From Methylomonas rosea (GTDB taxonomy: Bacteria > Pseudomonadota > Gammaproteobacteria > Methylococcales > Methylomonadaceae): a DNA stretch of 64,000 nt. The translations under genes and the position numbers were made by a program. Shown here piece after piece: positions 33,637 through 44,719 of the stretch (position 1 is its first letter; each line of letters starts with the position of its first letter). The notes beneath the pieces are model-generated. The model saw only the letters and a program-made list of their open reading frames with translations, had not been told where the DNA came from and did no database searches. The stretch spans positions 24,452 through 88,451 of the forward strand of contig NZ_JANIBL010000011.1 of NCBI RefSeq assembly GCF_024505055.1. The letters are read 5' to 3'.

Positions 33637-35094
33637 ATGGTTACACCAACAATTTGGGCGGATTACAGCGCCGATAAGGCTTACGACGAGATGATCGCTG
33701 CGGGCGGCAAGCCACGCGATGCCTGCGCCAGTTTGAGTCAATACTTACAATCTTTGGGCATGGACGCCATTAAAGGCCGGCTGTCGGCGGCGGAAGCGGC
33801 CATCATGGAGATGGGTATCACCTTTACCGTCTACAGCGACGAGGGCAATATTGACCGGGCCTGGCCGTTCGACATCATTCCGCGCCTGATCGATTTTCAG
33901 GAATGGCAAATGGTGGAAACGGGCCTGAAACAGCGTTTGAAAGCCTTGAATTGCTTTATAAATGATGTCTATAACCAGCAGCAGATTATCAAGGACGGCC
34001 TAGTCCCGGCGGAATTGATCAACAGCTCCAGCAACTTTCGCAAGGAATGCTTAGGCATGCAGCCCAAATTCGGTAGCTGGGCGAATATCTGCGGTAGCGA
34101 CTTGGTGCGGGCCGGAGACGGAAAACTTTATGTGCTGGAAGATAATCTGCGCGTACCCTCGGGCGTATCGTACGTGATCGAAAATCGGGTGATTACTAAG
34201 CGGATTTTTCCGGAGTTGCTGGAAAATCTGAATATCTTGCCGGTCGACGATTATCCAACCCAGTTGTTCGAAATGTTGGCTTCATTGGCGCCTAACGCGG
34301 ACGACACGCCGCAAATCGCGGTATTAACTCCAGGCATTTATAACTCGGCCTATTTCGAACATGCGTTCCTGGCGCAGCAGATGGGTGCGGAACTGGTGGA
34401 AGGGGGCGATTTGTTGGTCAAGGACGACGACGATTGCGTTTATATGCGTACCATCAAAGGCTTGGAAAAAGTCGATGTAATTTACCGGCGTATAGACGAT
34501 CTATTTCTGGACCCTGAGGTATTTCATAAAGATTCGGTATTGGGTGTCAAAGGCTTGATGCGGGCCTGGAAGGCCGGCAACGTGGCACTGGCGAATGCGC
34601 CCGGTGCCGGCGTGGCCGACGACAAGGTGGTGTATGCCTATGTGCCGGAAATGATTCGTTACTATTTAAACGAAGAGCCAATTCTGCCCAACGTGCCGAC
34701 CTACTTATGCAGCGACCCGAAGCAATGTGCCTATGTGCTGGCGCATTTGCCGGAGCTGGTGGTAAAGCCGGCCAATGAATCCGGGGGGTACGGCATGTTG
34801 GTTGGTCCGCATGCCACGCAAAAGGAAATCAAACAGTTCCACAAGCTAATCCAGGAAAATCCGCGTAATTACATTGCTCAGCCGACCCTGGCCTTATCCA
34901 CCTGTCCGACATTGTGCGGAGAGAAATTGGAGCCGCGGCACATTGATCTACGCCCCTTTATTTTGCAAGGCGAAAACAGCTTCGTCACCGCCGGTGGTCT
35001 GACACGAGTGGCGCTGCGGGCCGGTTCGTTGGTCGTGAACTCTTCGCAGGGCGGCGGCAGTAAAGACACTTGGATTATCAACAGGGAGCAATAA
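33637..35094 (+). CDS. Circularly permuted ATP-grasp protein
   Basis: A 485-residue stand-alone version of the ATP-grasp module seen in the fusion at 30634-33168. Conserved blocks include MGITFTVYSDEGNIDRAWPFD near the start (shown here in part as ITFTVYSDEGN), VLTPGIYNSAYFEHAF, VDVIYRRIDD and LVVKPANESGGYGM. I choose ATG 33637; an upstream in-frame ATG at 33559 adds 26 residues without family character. The next gene (alpha-E) begins one base after its stop. In amidoligase operons this enzyme is proposed to ligate amino acids or tag proteins; no substrate is known. Confidence 0.88.
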   Translation: MVTPTIWADYSADKAYDEMIAAGGKPRDACASLSQYLQSLGMDAIKGRLSAAEAAIMEMGITFTVYSDEGNIDRAWPFDIIPRLIDFQEWQMVETGLKQRLKALNCFINDVYNQQQIIKDGLVPAELINSSSNFRKECLGMQPKFGSWANICGSDLVRAGDGKLYVLEDNLRVPSGVSYVIENRVITKRIFPELLENLNILPVDDYPTQLFEMLASLAPNADDTPQIAVLTPGIYNSAYFEHAFLAQQMGAELVEGGDLLVKDDDDCVYMRTIKGLEKVDVIYRRIDDLFLDPEVFHKDSVLGVKGLMRAWKAGNVALANAPGAGVADDKVVYAYVPEMIRYYLNEEPILPNVPTYLCSDPKQCAYVLAHLPELVVKPANESGGYGMLVGPHATQKEIKQFHKLIQENPRNYIAQPTLALSTCPTLCGEKLEPRHIDLRPFILQGENSFVTAGGLTRVALRAGSLVVNSSQGGGSKDTWIINREQ

Positions 35095-35095
35095 G

Positions 35096-36052
35096 ATGTT
35101 ATCGCGATCCGCCGAACGTTTGTACTGGATGGCCCGTTACCTGGAGCGCACCGAAAACACCGCCCGCCTGATCAGTGCCACGATGCATCTGATCTACGAC
35201 TTACCGTATGGCGTGGAGCTGGGCTGGCGCAATTTGCTGAATATTTGCGGCGTGGAAGAGGCGTTTTACCAACGCTTTAAAAACCCCAGCGAGCAGAATA
35301 CCACGCGGTTTTTACTGGCAGACATGAGCAATTCCGGTTCCTTGCTGGCGTCCTTGTCGTTTGCCCGCGAAAACATTCGCACCAGCCGCGAGTTGATGCC
35401 GGACGAAGCCTGGCAGCAAGTCAACGAGATGTATCTGTACGCCAATAACAATCTGGATAGCCTGTCCAATCGCCGGGGGCGGGCCTTGTTTTTGCAGGAA
35501 ATCATGGCCGGTTGCCAGCGTTTTACCGGCTTTATGGCCGGGGCGATGAGCAGCAGCGACAGCGCCCGCTTTATCTGTATCGGCCGCAATCTGGAACGCG
35601 CCGATATGACCAGCCGGATCATGGACTTTGGTACCGTGCTGCTGGCGGAAAATCGCAGTACCAAGATGCGTGAATACGAAACCATCTTGTGGATCAACGT
35701 CTTGAAGTCGTTGAGTGCGGTATTGATGTATCGCAAGCACGTCCGCAATCGAATCAAAGGCGAAGACGTTCTGAATTATCTGTTAAAAAACCCCGACTTC
35801 CCCAGGGCCGTGCTGCATTGTCTCGAAGAGATTACCCAATGTATCAAGCGCTTGCCTAATGCCGTCGAACTATTCCCGCAGCTGGAGCAGTTGGAACAAC
35901 AGGTACTGGCCATTGATATTAAGCAGGCTACGCCGCAGCAATTGCATCAGGTGCTGGACGGTTTGCAAGCTAAGTTCGACGATTTACACAAGCAAATCGC
36001 GGCAATGTGGTTTTTAAATAATCTCGGTGAGGACGAGCTGGAGAAAAATTGA
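35096..36052 (+). CDS. Alpha-E domain protein
   Basis: A 318-residue, largely helical protein with the family signature at its N-terminus (MLSRSAERLYWMARYLERTENTAR begins with the block SAERLYWMARYLERTEN). Further conserved parts are FICIGRNLERADMTSR and a run of charged helices. Alpha-E proteins always accompany circularly permuted ATP-grasp proteins, either fused or adjacent, as here with a one-base gap. They probably form a complex with it; the biochemical role is unknown. No transglutaminase or anbu gene follows, unlike many such operons. Confidence 0.88.
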   Translation: MLSRSAERLYWMARYLERTENTARLISATMHLIYDLPYGVELGWRNLLNICGVEEAFYQRFKNPSEQNTTRFLLADMSNSGSLLASLSFARENIRTSRELMPDEAWQQVNEMYLYANNNLDSLSNRRGRALFLQEIMAGCQRFTGFMAGAMSSSDSARFICIGRNLERADMTSRIMDFGTVLLAENRSTKMREYETILWINVLKSLSAVLMYRKHVRNRIKGEDVLNYLLKNPDFPRAVLHCLEEITQCIKRLPNAVELFPQLEQLEQQVLAIDIKQATPQQLHQVLDGLQAKFDDLHKQIAAMWFLNNLGEDELEKN

Positions 36053-36252
36053 CACTATGCTCACAGGAAGATTTTCACCTTTTATGCCCTTGTTTGCTAT
36101 TCGGGATTCAGATTGTCTGTAGGGCTGCAAACCAGCATTGTTGAGCGGAAGCAAGCTTGATCGAGGGGGCGCAACTTGGATTGCTGCTGACCCAAACCCC
36201 AAGTTTGCTATATCATGGAAGCATCGTTTTCTAAAACTAAAGGGGGAGGGTT

Positions 36253-39200
36253 ATGGATAAGCTAAGGGCGCTGGGTCTGGGGCCGGTGGGGCAAGACGAA
36301 CAAGCTGTAAAGCAACAGTTACATCTTTATATCAATCTGAAACTGGCTTCGTGCGGACAGCCGACGTGTATCGATACAGGGTCGGCGCAGTTTATGGATA
36401 CCGCCCAGGACTTACTGAACAGCTACCTGGAAAAAAGCCGGTTGCTGGCCGGTTCCTCTCTTTATCCTGCCGATAGACGCATTCAAGATTTCCTGGAGCG
36501 CTATTGCGCGGATCTGGGCTTTGCCAAAATCCCCAGTTTGCCGACCATGACGTTCGAGCTGGACAAGCATGGCGTTGCGCGCGAATTATCTTTGCCTTTG
36601 GGCGAAGACGAATTTCGCTCCGAAATCGTTTCCAGTTTCCGGGTCAAGCAAGGCATTTTGCATAATCCGGCCAGCGACAGGCGTACCACGCAAGGCTCGT
36701 TTCATGTTGCCGAGGGCGGTTTGCCGGTGCCTGGCGACAAAAAACAAGTACCCAAGCTGACTTTTGCTTTGATGCTGGGTGAGGCTTTAAATCCGCCCGA
36801 CGATTTGATGGTGCTGCCGTTTACCGCCCACCAAGCCAAACCGGCGCGGATGTTTGCGTCATTATTGATGCGGCCGGTGGTCTGTCCGGAAATTCCTGGC
36901 GTTGCCGCTGAAAAATCCATGGAAATTCGTTTCTTTGCGCCTGGTAATCTGGTCAGCAATCTGGATTTTGTCGAGAGTATCTTCGGCAATGGCGGTAATC
37001 CGGCCTTGCCGGAATGCGATGCGGCCCTGGATGTCGAGCATTGGTCCGGCCATAGCGGCTGCGTGATTCTGGCGCCGCATTTAACCAAGCTCACCAAAAA
37101 ACAGCTGGGTTTGCCTCATTGGGACGAAGCCAGTGAACGCCAGCGTGCCGACGGCATGTGCTGGCAAGATCCGGAAGAACTATATAACGAAGGCCAGGCG
37201 TTTAAACTGACCGCCCGCGACGGCAGCGGCGTGATTGTTACCATCTTGGCCGATAATTATTACGGCTATTGCAAGAAGGAAGTTAAAACCCAGATCAGCT
37301 ATGCCGCCAATTTATTCGGCTTGGCGGAAGAGGAACATGCCGGCGGCGCATTGGCGTTTCGCCGCGTCAATCACGGCGACGAGTTCGGTATCGGTAGTTT
37401 GACCCGCGAACCGGGCTACGATTTCGACGAGATGACCTATCACTACGGCGCGATCATGGATGTGCAGCCGGAAGGCTATGCCGTAGACAGGCATTTTCCG
37501 GAAATTATCTACGTACCGCAGGATTTGCGGATGAGTTTGGCGACCCAGAAAATTACCTGGCTCCGCAACGGCCAAAGTCATAGCATTCGCTTGCAACCGG
37601 GCAAAATCTACGTGCAGCCTAACGGCTATAAAATCGAGATGTGCAAGCATCCCGGCGCGCCATCCTGGCGTTTGATCGGCACCGTCGCGGAAGGCACTTT
37701 TTGCCACAAACCTTGTACGGTGTCGGGCGGCGGCAAATCGGAGATTTCCAAATCCATCGAGGACGCGGCAATTTACGGACCGCTGTTCGTAGACGATTTG
37801 CAGCACGATCTGGACCGGGTGCAGGCGATTTTCGATAAAGACTATACAGGACGCTTCCTGCCAGGTTTCGAGCGTGAAGACCGAGGCCCCAGCCGGACCG
37901 TGCTCAGTGCCGAACGCAGCTTGGGTTCGGTGATCAAGTTGTTGACGCCTTCGCCCAATCATAAGCCGGAATTCAACGACTGGCTGCGCTCCATTCCACC
38001 CAGTATCCTGGCCTTGGTGTTTTTGATCAAACGTTTTTATCGGCCGGAATGGGGCGATAACTGGCGGGACAATTTATCGGTGGACGTGATCGACGGGGCT
38101 CCAGGACACGAGCTGAAACTGAATCAACGTAAGATCGTCGCGACTTATTTACGGGTAGGTTTTGATTTGGACGGCGGCTGGCGGACTTTCAAGGTGCGGC
38201 AAGACTATATCGCCTGCGAGAAAGTGCAGATGGAAGACGATATCAGCGCCTCGGTTGTGGTGCCGACCGAGGCGGTGCGCGCCTGGCTGCCGGATGAGGG
38301 TTATGAAACGAGCCTGAAACTGGTCAGCAACTGCGAATACCGGCTGTTCCAGCGCCCGGACGATGCGATTATTCCCGGTTACGATAAACAGACCGAATTG
38401 AATATGTCCGCGCCGGGCAATTTCATGGCCAATTTCGAGCCTTTGGATCATCAGCAGTTGTCGGCGATTGTGGAAGATGTGATGACTTTTTCCAAATTCA
38501 CCGCGCCGATGCAAAAGCTGTTAACTGATGCTTACCAGGCTGGAAGGGGCTTTGTCGTATGTTCCGCGCATCCGCGTCTGGTGAACGGCAAGCCGTCGAA
38601 AAATCCGCGCTACCTGGAAACCCGCGTCGACGTGGTCAAGCCCTTACGCAAATATGTGGCCGAGCTGGGTGCACGTTTGCATCGCAAGATTCCGCTCAAT
38701 CAACCTCTCTGCCATCCGGTGGATGCGGTATTGACCGGCCGTCGCAATAATCCTCCCGAGCCTGGCATCCGCGCGCTGGCGGTTTACAACCCGATTCATT
38801 ATCAAGAGTTACCGGAATTGTTCATGGACTTTGTCTGTTCCTTGACCGGTAAGTCACCATCTACCACGGGCGCCGGCAGTGAAGGTGCGCTGACCAAGGG
38901 GCCGTTCAACGCGCTGCGTGGCACTGCGGATTTGAACAATGCGCTGGTATCGTTCATTTTGACCGGTTACCCGGGTTTTTCCAGCTCGGCCGGGTTTATC
39001 GGTCCGGATACCCGCGTCGATCACGATATCAGTTTATTGATTCCGGAAATCTGGGCGCGGCTGTCGCGGGAAGAGCGTCACCCGGCATTTCTGTTGGAGC
39101 ATGGCTATCTGGAACCGCTAACAGATTTTGAGCACAACGGGCAAATCGTCTTGGCCAGCCGTTTGGGTTATCGGATCACCAGTCATTTCGTGCATGGCTT

Positions 39201-39729
39201 GATGGGCAAGATCTTCGACAATCCGTATGCGGTGTTTACCGACGAGATTTTGCAACCGGAGCGCCAGGATCTGGAGGTGTTTGTAGACGGTATAAACAAT
39301 ATCGTTGAAACCCAGCAGCGCGTCGCGCAGCAGTACCTCGAAGACGGCAGTATAGAAGATGCCTGTCCGCCGTTGTATGCCTTGCTGCATATCATGGCCG
39401 ACGGTCATTATCAGGGTAAGGATGCGCATCATCCGGAGATTCGGGCCATGTTTACCCGCGATTACTTATTAGCGTCGGATTGGTATCGGGAACGGCTACA
39501 TATCAAGCAGCAGCGCGATATTGCCTTATGGCAGAGGCACGTCGATTATTTGGGCGGGTTCTTGCAAGAAAGCAGTCACCAAACCTTGATCGACGAGTTG
39601 AAGTTGGTTGAGCGGCATCGCCAGGCCCAACAGAAACTGGTGGAACTAGCCTCGCCGGATTATTTGCAGTCCCTGGTGGGTACATTGGGAGCCGATCCAT
39701 TGGGACCTTATGCATCAGGTGCCGCTTAA
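36253..39729 (+). CDS. Candidate PPi-type phosphoenolpyruvate carboxykinase
   Basis: A 1158-residue cytoplasmic protein with no signal peptide or membrane segment. Near residue 490 it has TVSGGGKSEISKS, a P-loop-like motif, and later the blocks RLVNGKPSKNPRYLETR and LTGKSPSTTGAGSEGAL. Its length and these blocks match what I recall of PPi-dependent PEP carboxykinases (about 1100-1200 residues), which interconvert oxaloacetate + PPi and PEP + phosphate + CO2 and are unlike the 60-kDa ATP/GTP enzymes. This is from memory, without alignment. Type I methanotrophs already use PPi in glycolysis (PPi-phosphofructokinase), so the role would fit. It is transcribed alone and ends in a strong terminator. 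Confidence 0.55.
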   Translation: MDKLRALGLGPVGQDEQAVKQQLHLYINLKLASCGQPTCIDTGSAQFMDTAQDLLNSYLEKSRLLAGSSLYPADRRIQDFLERYCADLGFAKIPSLPTMTFELDKHGVARELSLPLGEDEFRSEIVSSFRVKQGILHNPASDRRTTQGSFHVAEGGLPVPGDKKQVPKLTFALMLGEALNPPDDLMVLPFTAHQAKPARMFASLLMRPVVCPEIPGVAAEKSMEIRFFAPGNLVSNLDFVESIFGNGGNPALPECDAALDVEHWSGHSGCVILAPHLTKLTKKQLGLPHWDEASERQRADGMCWQDPEELYNEGQAFKLTARDGSGVIVTILADNYYGYCKKEVKTQISYAANLFGLAEEEHAGGALAFRRVNHGDEFGIGSLTREPGYDFDEMTYHYGAIMDVQPEGYAVDRHFPEIIYVPQDLRMSLATQKITWLRNGQSHSIRLQPGKIYVQPNGYKIEMCKHPGAPSWRLIGTVAEGTFCHKPCTVSGGGKSEISKSIEDAAIYGPLFVDDLQHDLDRVQAIFDKDYTGRFLPGFEREDRGPSRTVLSAERSLGSVIKLLTPSPNHKPEFNDWLRSIPPSILALVFLIKRFYRPEWGDNWRDNLSVDVIDGAPGHELKLNQRKIVATYLRVGFDLDGGWRTFKVRQDYIACEKVQMEDDISASVVVPTEAVRAWLPDEGYETSLKLVSNCEYRLFQRPDDAIIPGYDKQTELNMSAPGNFMANFEPLDHQQLSAIVEDVMTFSKFTAPMQKLLTDAYQAGRGFVVCSAHPRLVNGKPSKNPRYLETRVDVVKPLRKYVAELGARLHRKIPLNQPLCHPVDAVLTGRRNNPPEPGIRALAVYNPIHYQELPELFMDFVCSLTGKSPSTTGAGSEGALTKGPFNALRGTADLNNALVSFILTGYPGFSSSAGFIGPDTRVDHDISLLIPEIWARLSREERHPAFLLEHGYLEPLTDFEHNGQIVLASRLGYRITSHFVHGLMGKIFDNPYAVFTDEILQPERQDLEVFVDGINNIVETQQRVAQQYLEDGSIEDACPPLYALLHIMADGHYQGKDAHHPEIRAMFTRDYLLASDWYRERLHIKQQRDIALWQRHVDYLGGFLQESSHQTLIDELKLVERHRQAQQKLVELASPDYLQSLVGTLGADPLGPYASGAA

Positions 39730-39752
39730 GCCGTCCGATACTTAAAAAATAA

Positions 39753-39785
39753 GGGATGCCGGCCTCGCAGTCGGCATCCCTTTTT
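39753..39785. terminator. Bidirectional intrinsic terminator
   Basis: GGGATGCCG (39753-39761), a 10-base loop and CGGCATCCC (39772-39780) are followed by TTTTT. The upstream side is A-rich (CTTAAAAAATAA), so the same hairpin also serves the convergent minus-strand operon ending at 39809. Confidence 0.92.
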
Positions 39786-39808
39786 ATGCTGTAGCGCGGT
39801 TTGTCGAT

Positions 39809-40930
39809 TTAACCTTTGCGTTTGGCTTTGGTTTTGACTTTGGGATTTTCGTGGGCGATCAGCGAACGGGCCAGTTTGCGCAAACCGTTGGACGATACCT
39901 CCAGCCCAAGCGGCGAGCCTATCGATTCCAGCTCGTACATCAAGTCAGTCGCGGCAATCAGCGTCACATAGCGTAGGCTGCCATTGCCCGGCAACTGGGT
40001 GGACGCGTCGCGTAGCAGCGGGGCGAGTACGTCCCAAGAGCTGTTGAAGAACTTGCGTACCGGATCGTTTTCCGCGACATATTCCGCAGTTAGACCTTGT
40101 TCAAAGGCGACGCCGGCTTTTTGCAATACGTCGCGCAAGGTCGCTCGGCTAGCGTCCGCGTCGGTATTGATAGGTGCTTTCTCGATATTTTTTTCCAACG
40201 ATGCTTGCCAGCCTTGCCAGAGGCTGCGCCATTGTTTCAATTCCGTTTCGTTCAAGGCCGGGGCTGCTTTTAAGCCGCCGGCATTTTGGTTGGTAGCGGT
40301 GTAACCCACGTTGATTAAAATACCTTTATCGTCGGCTTTGACCTGATTGAAGCGCAGGCTGTTGATGGTGTCGTGCAACTCTTCGCTATCTTCGGCGGCT
40401 ATGAAGGGTAGCAGGGTTTTCGTAATGTCCGGGCGGGATTGGTTTAAGTCGATTTTCAGGGCGGCCAGCTTGGGCTCCGCGGCTTTTTTGATCAAGGATT
40501 GCAATTGAGCAATATTCAACGGCTGGCCGTTGCGATCAAACGCATTCAATTGGGTGACCGGGAAACTAAGTACATTGCCGGAGGCATCCAATGTCGGTTG
40601 TTGCAAGGTTTGCAATATGCCTGACCATTCGATCAAGGTCATGCATTTGCCGCCCAGCGCGGTGCCGACTCGGGCTTGCACATTGTTCTGAATTTTGACT
40701 TGGCCTTGCTCGCCGCTGATTTGCGGATGGTCCAGATCCAGAAAGCTGCATTGCTTGCCGTCTTTCCAGGCTCTTACCGATTCATTGGGGCCGTCGTAAA
40801 GCTCGCTAACCAGCACACTTTTGATTAAGCCGTACTCCATTGGCACCGGAATATTAATTTCGCGGGCAATACCGGTCTGTGCTGTCAGCAGCAAGCCGGT
40901 AGTAAGTAACAGGGCACGCATTTTTGACAT
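39809..40930 (-). CDS. Periplasmic protein of unknown function
   Basis: A 373-residue protein with a signal peptide (LLLTTGLLLTAQTGIA, cleavage near IA-RE). The mature protein has no motif I recognise; it contains two Cys in the first third (KQCSFLD, GKCMTLIE), possibly a disulphide, and ends in a very basic tail (KVKTKAKRKG). It begins 3 bases after the nadE stop with a good AAGGAG site, so it is the last gene of the sucC-sucD-nadE operon. Nothing in its sequence explains that link. Confidence 0.72.
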   Translation of the reverse strand: MSKMRALLLTTGLLLTAQTGIAREINIPVPMEYGLIKSVLVSELYDGPNESVRAWKDGKQCSFLDLDHPQISGEQGQVKIQNNVQARVGTALGGKCMTLIEWSGILQTLQQPTLDASGNVLSFPVTQLNAFDRNGQPLNIAQLQSLIKKAAEPKLAALKIDLNQSRPDITKTLLPFIAAEDSEELHDTINSLRFNQVKADDKGILINVGYTATNQNAGGLKAAPALNETELKQWRSLWQGWQASLEKNIEKAPINTDADASRATLRDVLQKAGVAFEQGLTAEYVAENDPVRKFFNSSWDVLAPLLRDASTQLPGNGSLRYVTLIAATDLMYELESIGSPLGLEVSSNGLRKLARSLIAHENPKVKTKAKRKG

Positions 40931-40933
40931 GAT

Positions 40934-42580
40934 TTACTCCTTAACGTTGTCGGGCGCAGGTTGATTAAGCGCGGCCGTGCCGCGATATGCGGATGAAATA
41001 GGGTAGCGGCGGTCACGGCCAAAGGCTCTGGGCGTGATGCGGATGCCGGGCGGCGATTGCCGGCGTTTGTATTCGTTTCTATCAACCAGGGAAATAGCCC
41101 TGTGCACATCAGTAACCGTGAAGCCTTGCGCCACGATTTCGGCGGCTGATTTATCCTGTTCGACATACAATGCCAGGATCGGATCCAGCATTGAATAGGG
41201 TGGCAGGGAGTCTTCGTCTTTTTGGTCCGGCGCCAATTCCGCCGACGGTGCACGGGTGATGACACGTTGCGGAATGACTGGCGACAGCGTATTACGGTAT
41301 TTGGCTAATTGATAGACCAGCAATTTGGACACGTCTTTCAGCGGCGCAAAGCCGCCGGCCATATCGCCGTAAAGTGTGGCATAGCCCACGCTCATTTCGC
41401 TTTTATTACCCGTTGTCAGCAACAGTTTGCCTTGTTTATTGGAAAGTGCCATCAACAACACGCCACGGCAGCGGGCCTGGATGTTTTCTTCGGTAGTGTC
41501 CTTCTTACTGCCTGCAAACAGCGGAGCCAGCATTTCGTTAAATGCAGTCACCGCCGGCTCGATGGGCAGCACGTGATATTTGACGCCTAGCGCTTCGGCT
41601 TCCAGAATTGCGTCCTCGTTGCTCATGTCCTGGGTATAGCGTGAAGGCATCAGCACCGCTTCGACTTGATCGGCGCCAAGCGCATCGACCGCCAAGGCCA
41701 GCACCAGCGCGGAATCGATACCGCCGGACAAACCGAGAATGGCGCCACGGAAGCCGTTTTTACGGACGTAGTCTTGAATGCCCAACACCAGTGCTTTGTA
41801 TTCGCTAACCACCGGTTGATACAAGTCGGCGATACCGGATTTTTGCGGCTGCTGATTGACGAACTCCACTACGCTCAGTTGTTCTGCGAATTCGGCTGCA
41901 CGGAATACTACGTCGCCGTTACGATCAGCGACAAACGATGCACCGTCGAAAATCAATTCGTCCTGGCCGCCGATTTGATTGACGTAGACCAGCGGCACCT
42001 GCTCGGCTTTTATTTGCGAACAAATAATATCCTCGCGTTGCTGCATCTTGCCGGCATGAAACGGCGAGGCGTTCAGGGTCAGAATGATGTCTGCGCCGGC
42101 AGCGCGATTTTTGGTAATGATGCCGGGTTGCCAGATGTCTTCGCAAATCGTCAATGCTAACCGGGTGTCTTTAACAGTAAACAAGCAGGTGTGTTCGCCG
42201 GCGGTAAAGTAACGCTGTTCGTCGAATACGCCGTAGTTGGGCAATGCCTGTTTGTCATACTCAGCGAGCGTTTCGCCATCGCGTAATGCCACGGCGGTAT
42301 TGTAAAGCCGGCCATCCTGTTGCCGGGGATAGCCGATTACAACGGTTATGCCGGCTACCTTCTTGGCAATTTCGGCAACGGCTTGTTGCGCTTGTTGAAT
42401 AAAATCGGATCGAAACAGCAAGTCTTCCGGCGGATAGCCGGTAACGCATAGCTCCGGGAATACGACCAGGTCGGCCTGCCGCTGTTTGGCTTGTTCGGCG
42501 GCAGCCAGGATTTTACCGGTGTTGGTTTGAATATCGGCAACTGTTAAGTTCAGTTGGGCTAGAGCTATTTTTATCGACAT
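40934..42580 (-). CDS. nadE: Glutamine-dependent NAD+ synthetase
   Basis: A 548-residue two-domain enzyme that amidates nicotinic acid adenine dinucleotide to NAD+ with glutamine and ATP. The N-terminal carbon-nitrogen hydrolase domain (about 1-255) carries the Glu/Lys/Cys triad, with Cys in ALTICEDIW. The C-terminal ATP-pyrophosphatase domain has LSGGIDSAL. I start it at 42580, where the ATG overlaps the sucD stop (TAATG); a frame six codons longer exists. Ligase activity releases PPi. It is in one operon with sucCD. Confidence 0.93.
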   Translation of the reverse strand: MSIKIALAQLNLTVADIQTNTGKILAAAEQAKQRQADLVVFPELCVTGYPPEDLLFRSDFIQQAQQAVAEIAKKVAGITVVIGYPRQQDGRLYNTAVALRDGETLAEYDKQALPNYGVFDEQRYFTAGEHTCLFTVKDTRLALTICEDIWQPGIITKNRAAGADIILTLNASPFHAGKMQQREDIICSQIKAEQVPLVYVNQIGGQDELIFDGASFVADRNGDVVFRAAEFAEQLSVVEFVNQQPQKSGIADLYQPVVSEYKALVLGIQDYVRKNGFRGAILGLSGGIDSALVLALAVDALGADQVEAVLMPSRYTQDMSNEDAILEAEALGVKYHVLPIEPAVTAFNEMLAPLFAGSKKDTTEENIQARCRGVLLMALSNKQGKLLLTTGNKSEMSVGYATLYGDMAGGFAPLKDVSKLLVYQLAKYRNTLSPVIPQRVITRAPSAELAPDQKDEDSLPPYSMLDPILALYVEQDKSAAEIVAQGFTVTDVHRAISLVDRNEYKRRQSPPGIRITPRAFGRDRRYPISSAYRGTAALNQPAPDNVKE

Positions 42581-43451
42581 TATTTTTTGGAAAAACAATC
42601 CCGCATCGCTACCCCAATATCCGAAGGCGAACTGACCATGCTGACGCCGGCCGCTTGCATCGCCGCGATTTTACCTGCCGCGGTGCCCGCGCCGCCGGTG
42701 ACAATCGCACCTGCATGGCCCATGCGTTTACCTGGCGGTGCGGTTTGGCCGGCGATGTAACCCACCACCGGCTTGCTGACGTGGGATTTGATAAAGTCCG
42801 CAGCTTGTTCTTCGTCGCTGCCACCGATTTCACCGACCATCACGATGCCATGGGTGTCCGGGTCATCCTGGAAGCGACTCAGCACGTCGATGAAATTCAT
42901 GCCGTGGATCGGGTCGCCGCCGATGCCGACGCAGGTGCTTTGCCCCAAGCCTTCGCGGGTGGTTTGATGCACCGCTTCATAAGTCAGCGTGCCTGAGCGG
43001 GAAACGATGCCGATTTTACCGGGCAGATGGATATGGCCGGGCATGATGCCGATCTTGCATTGCCCAGGCGTAATCACGCCGGGGCAGTTGGGGCCGACTA
43101 GCAATGAGCTGGTGCCTTGCATCGCCGCTTTAACTTTTAGCATTTGCAGCACCGGAATCCCTTCGGTGATGCAGATAATCAGTTCGATGCCGGCATCGAC
43201 CGCTTCCAGGATCGCGTCAGCGGCGAAAAACGGCGGTACATAGATCATCGTTGCGGTAGCGCCGGTAGATTTCACAGCCTGTTCGACGGTGTCGAAGACC
43301 GGCAAATCCAGATGTTTGGAGCCGCCGCGCCCCGGTGTGACGCCGCCAACCAGCTGCGTGCCGTAGGCCACCGCTTGTTCGGAGTGAAAAGTACCTTGTT
43401 TGCCGGTGAAGCCTTGGCAAATGACTTTTGTATGTTTGTCGATCAAGATGC

Positions 43452-43455
<4 letters not shown>
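42580..43455 (-). CDS. sucD: Succinyl-CoA synthetase alpha subunit
   Basis: A 291-residue subunit that binds CoA and carries the phosphohistidine of the TCA-cycle enzyme making succinate + ATP from succinyl-CoA. The active-site His is in MGHAGAIV; the CoA-binding part begins [10 protein letters not shown], and the conserved block [12 protein letters not shown] is intact. Its start overlaps the sucC stop by 4 bases and its stop overlaps the nadE start. Length is as usual. Confidence 0.95.
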
Positions 43456-44621
<1,166 letters not shown>

Positions 44622-44719
44622 TTAGTGCTCCATGGATGGCTTAAATCGCGGCGTCTCAAGTTGGTGCTATGATTGAACTTACAAACATTCTAACTAACTC
44701 TGCATAAAAAATACGGGCA

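Noticed and set aside
36253..39729. DUF2126/transglutaminase protein, expected next to ATP-grasp and alpha-E genes
   Set aside because: No transglutaminase triad at the N-terminus; the GGGKSE region and other blocks do not fit that family.
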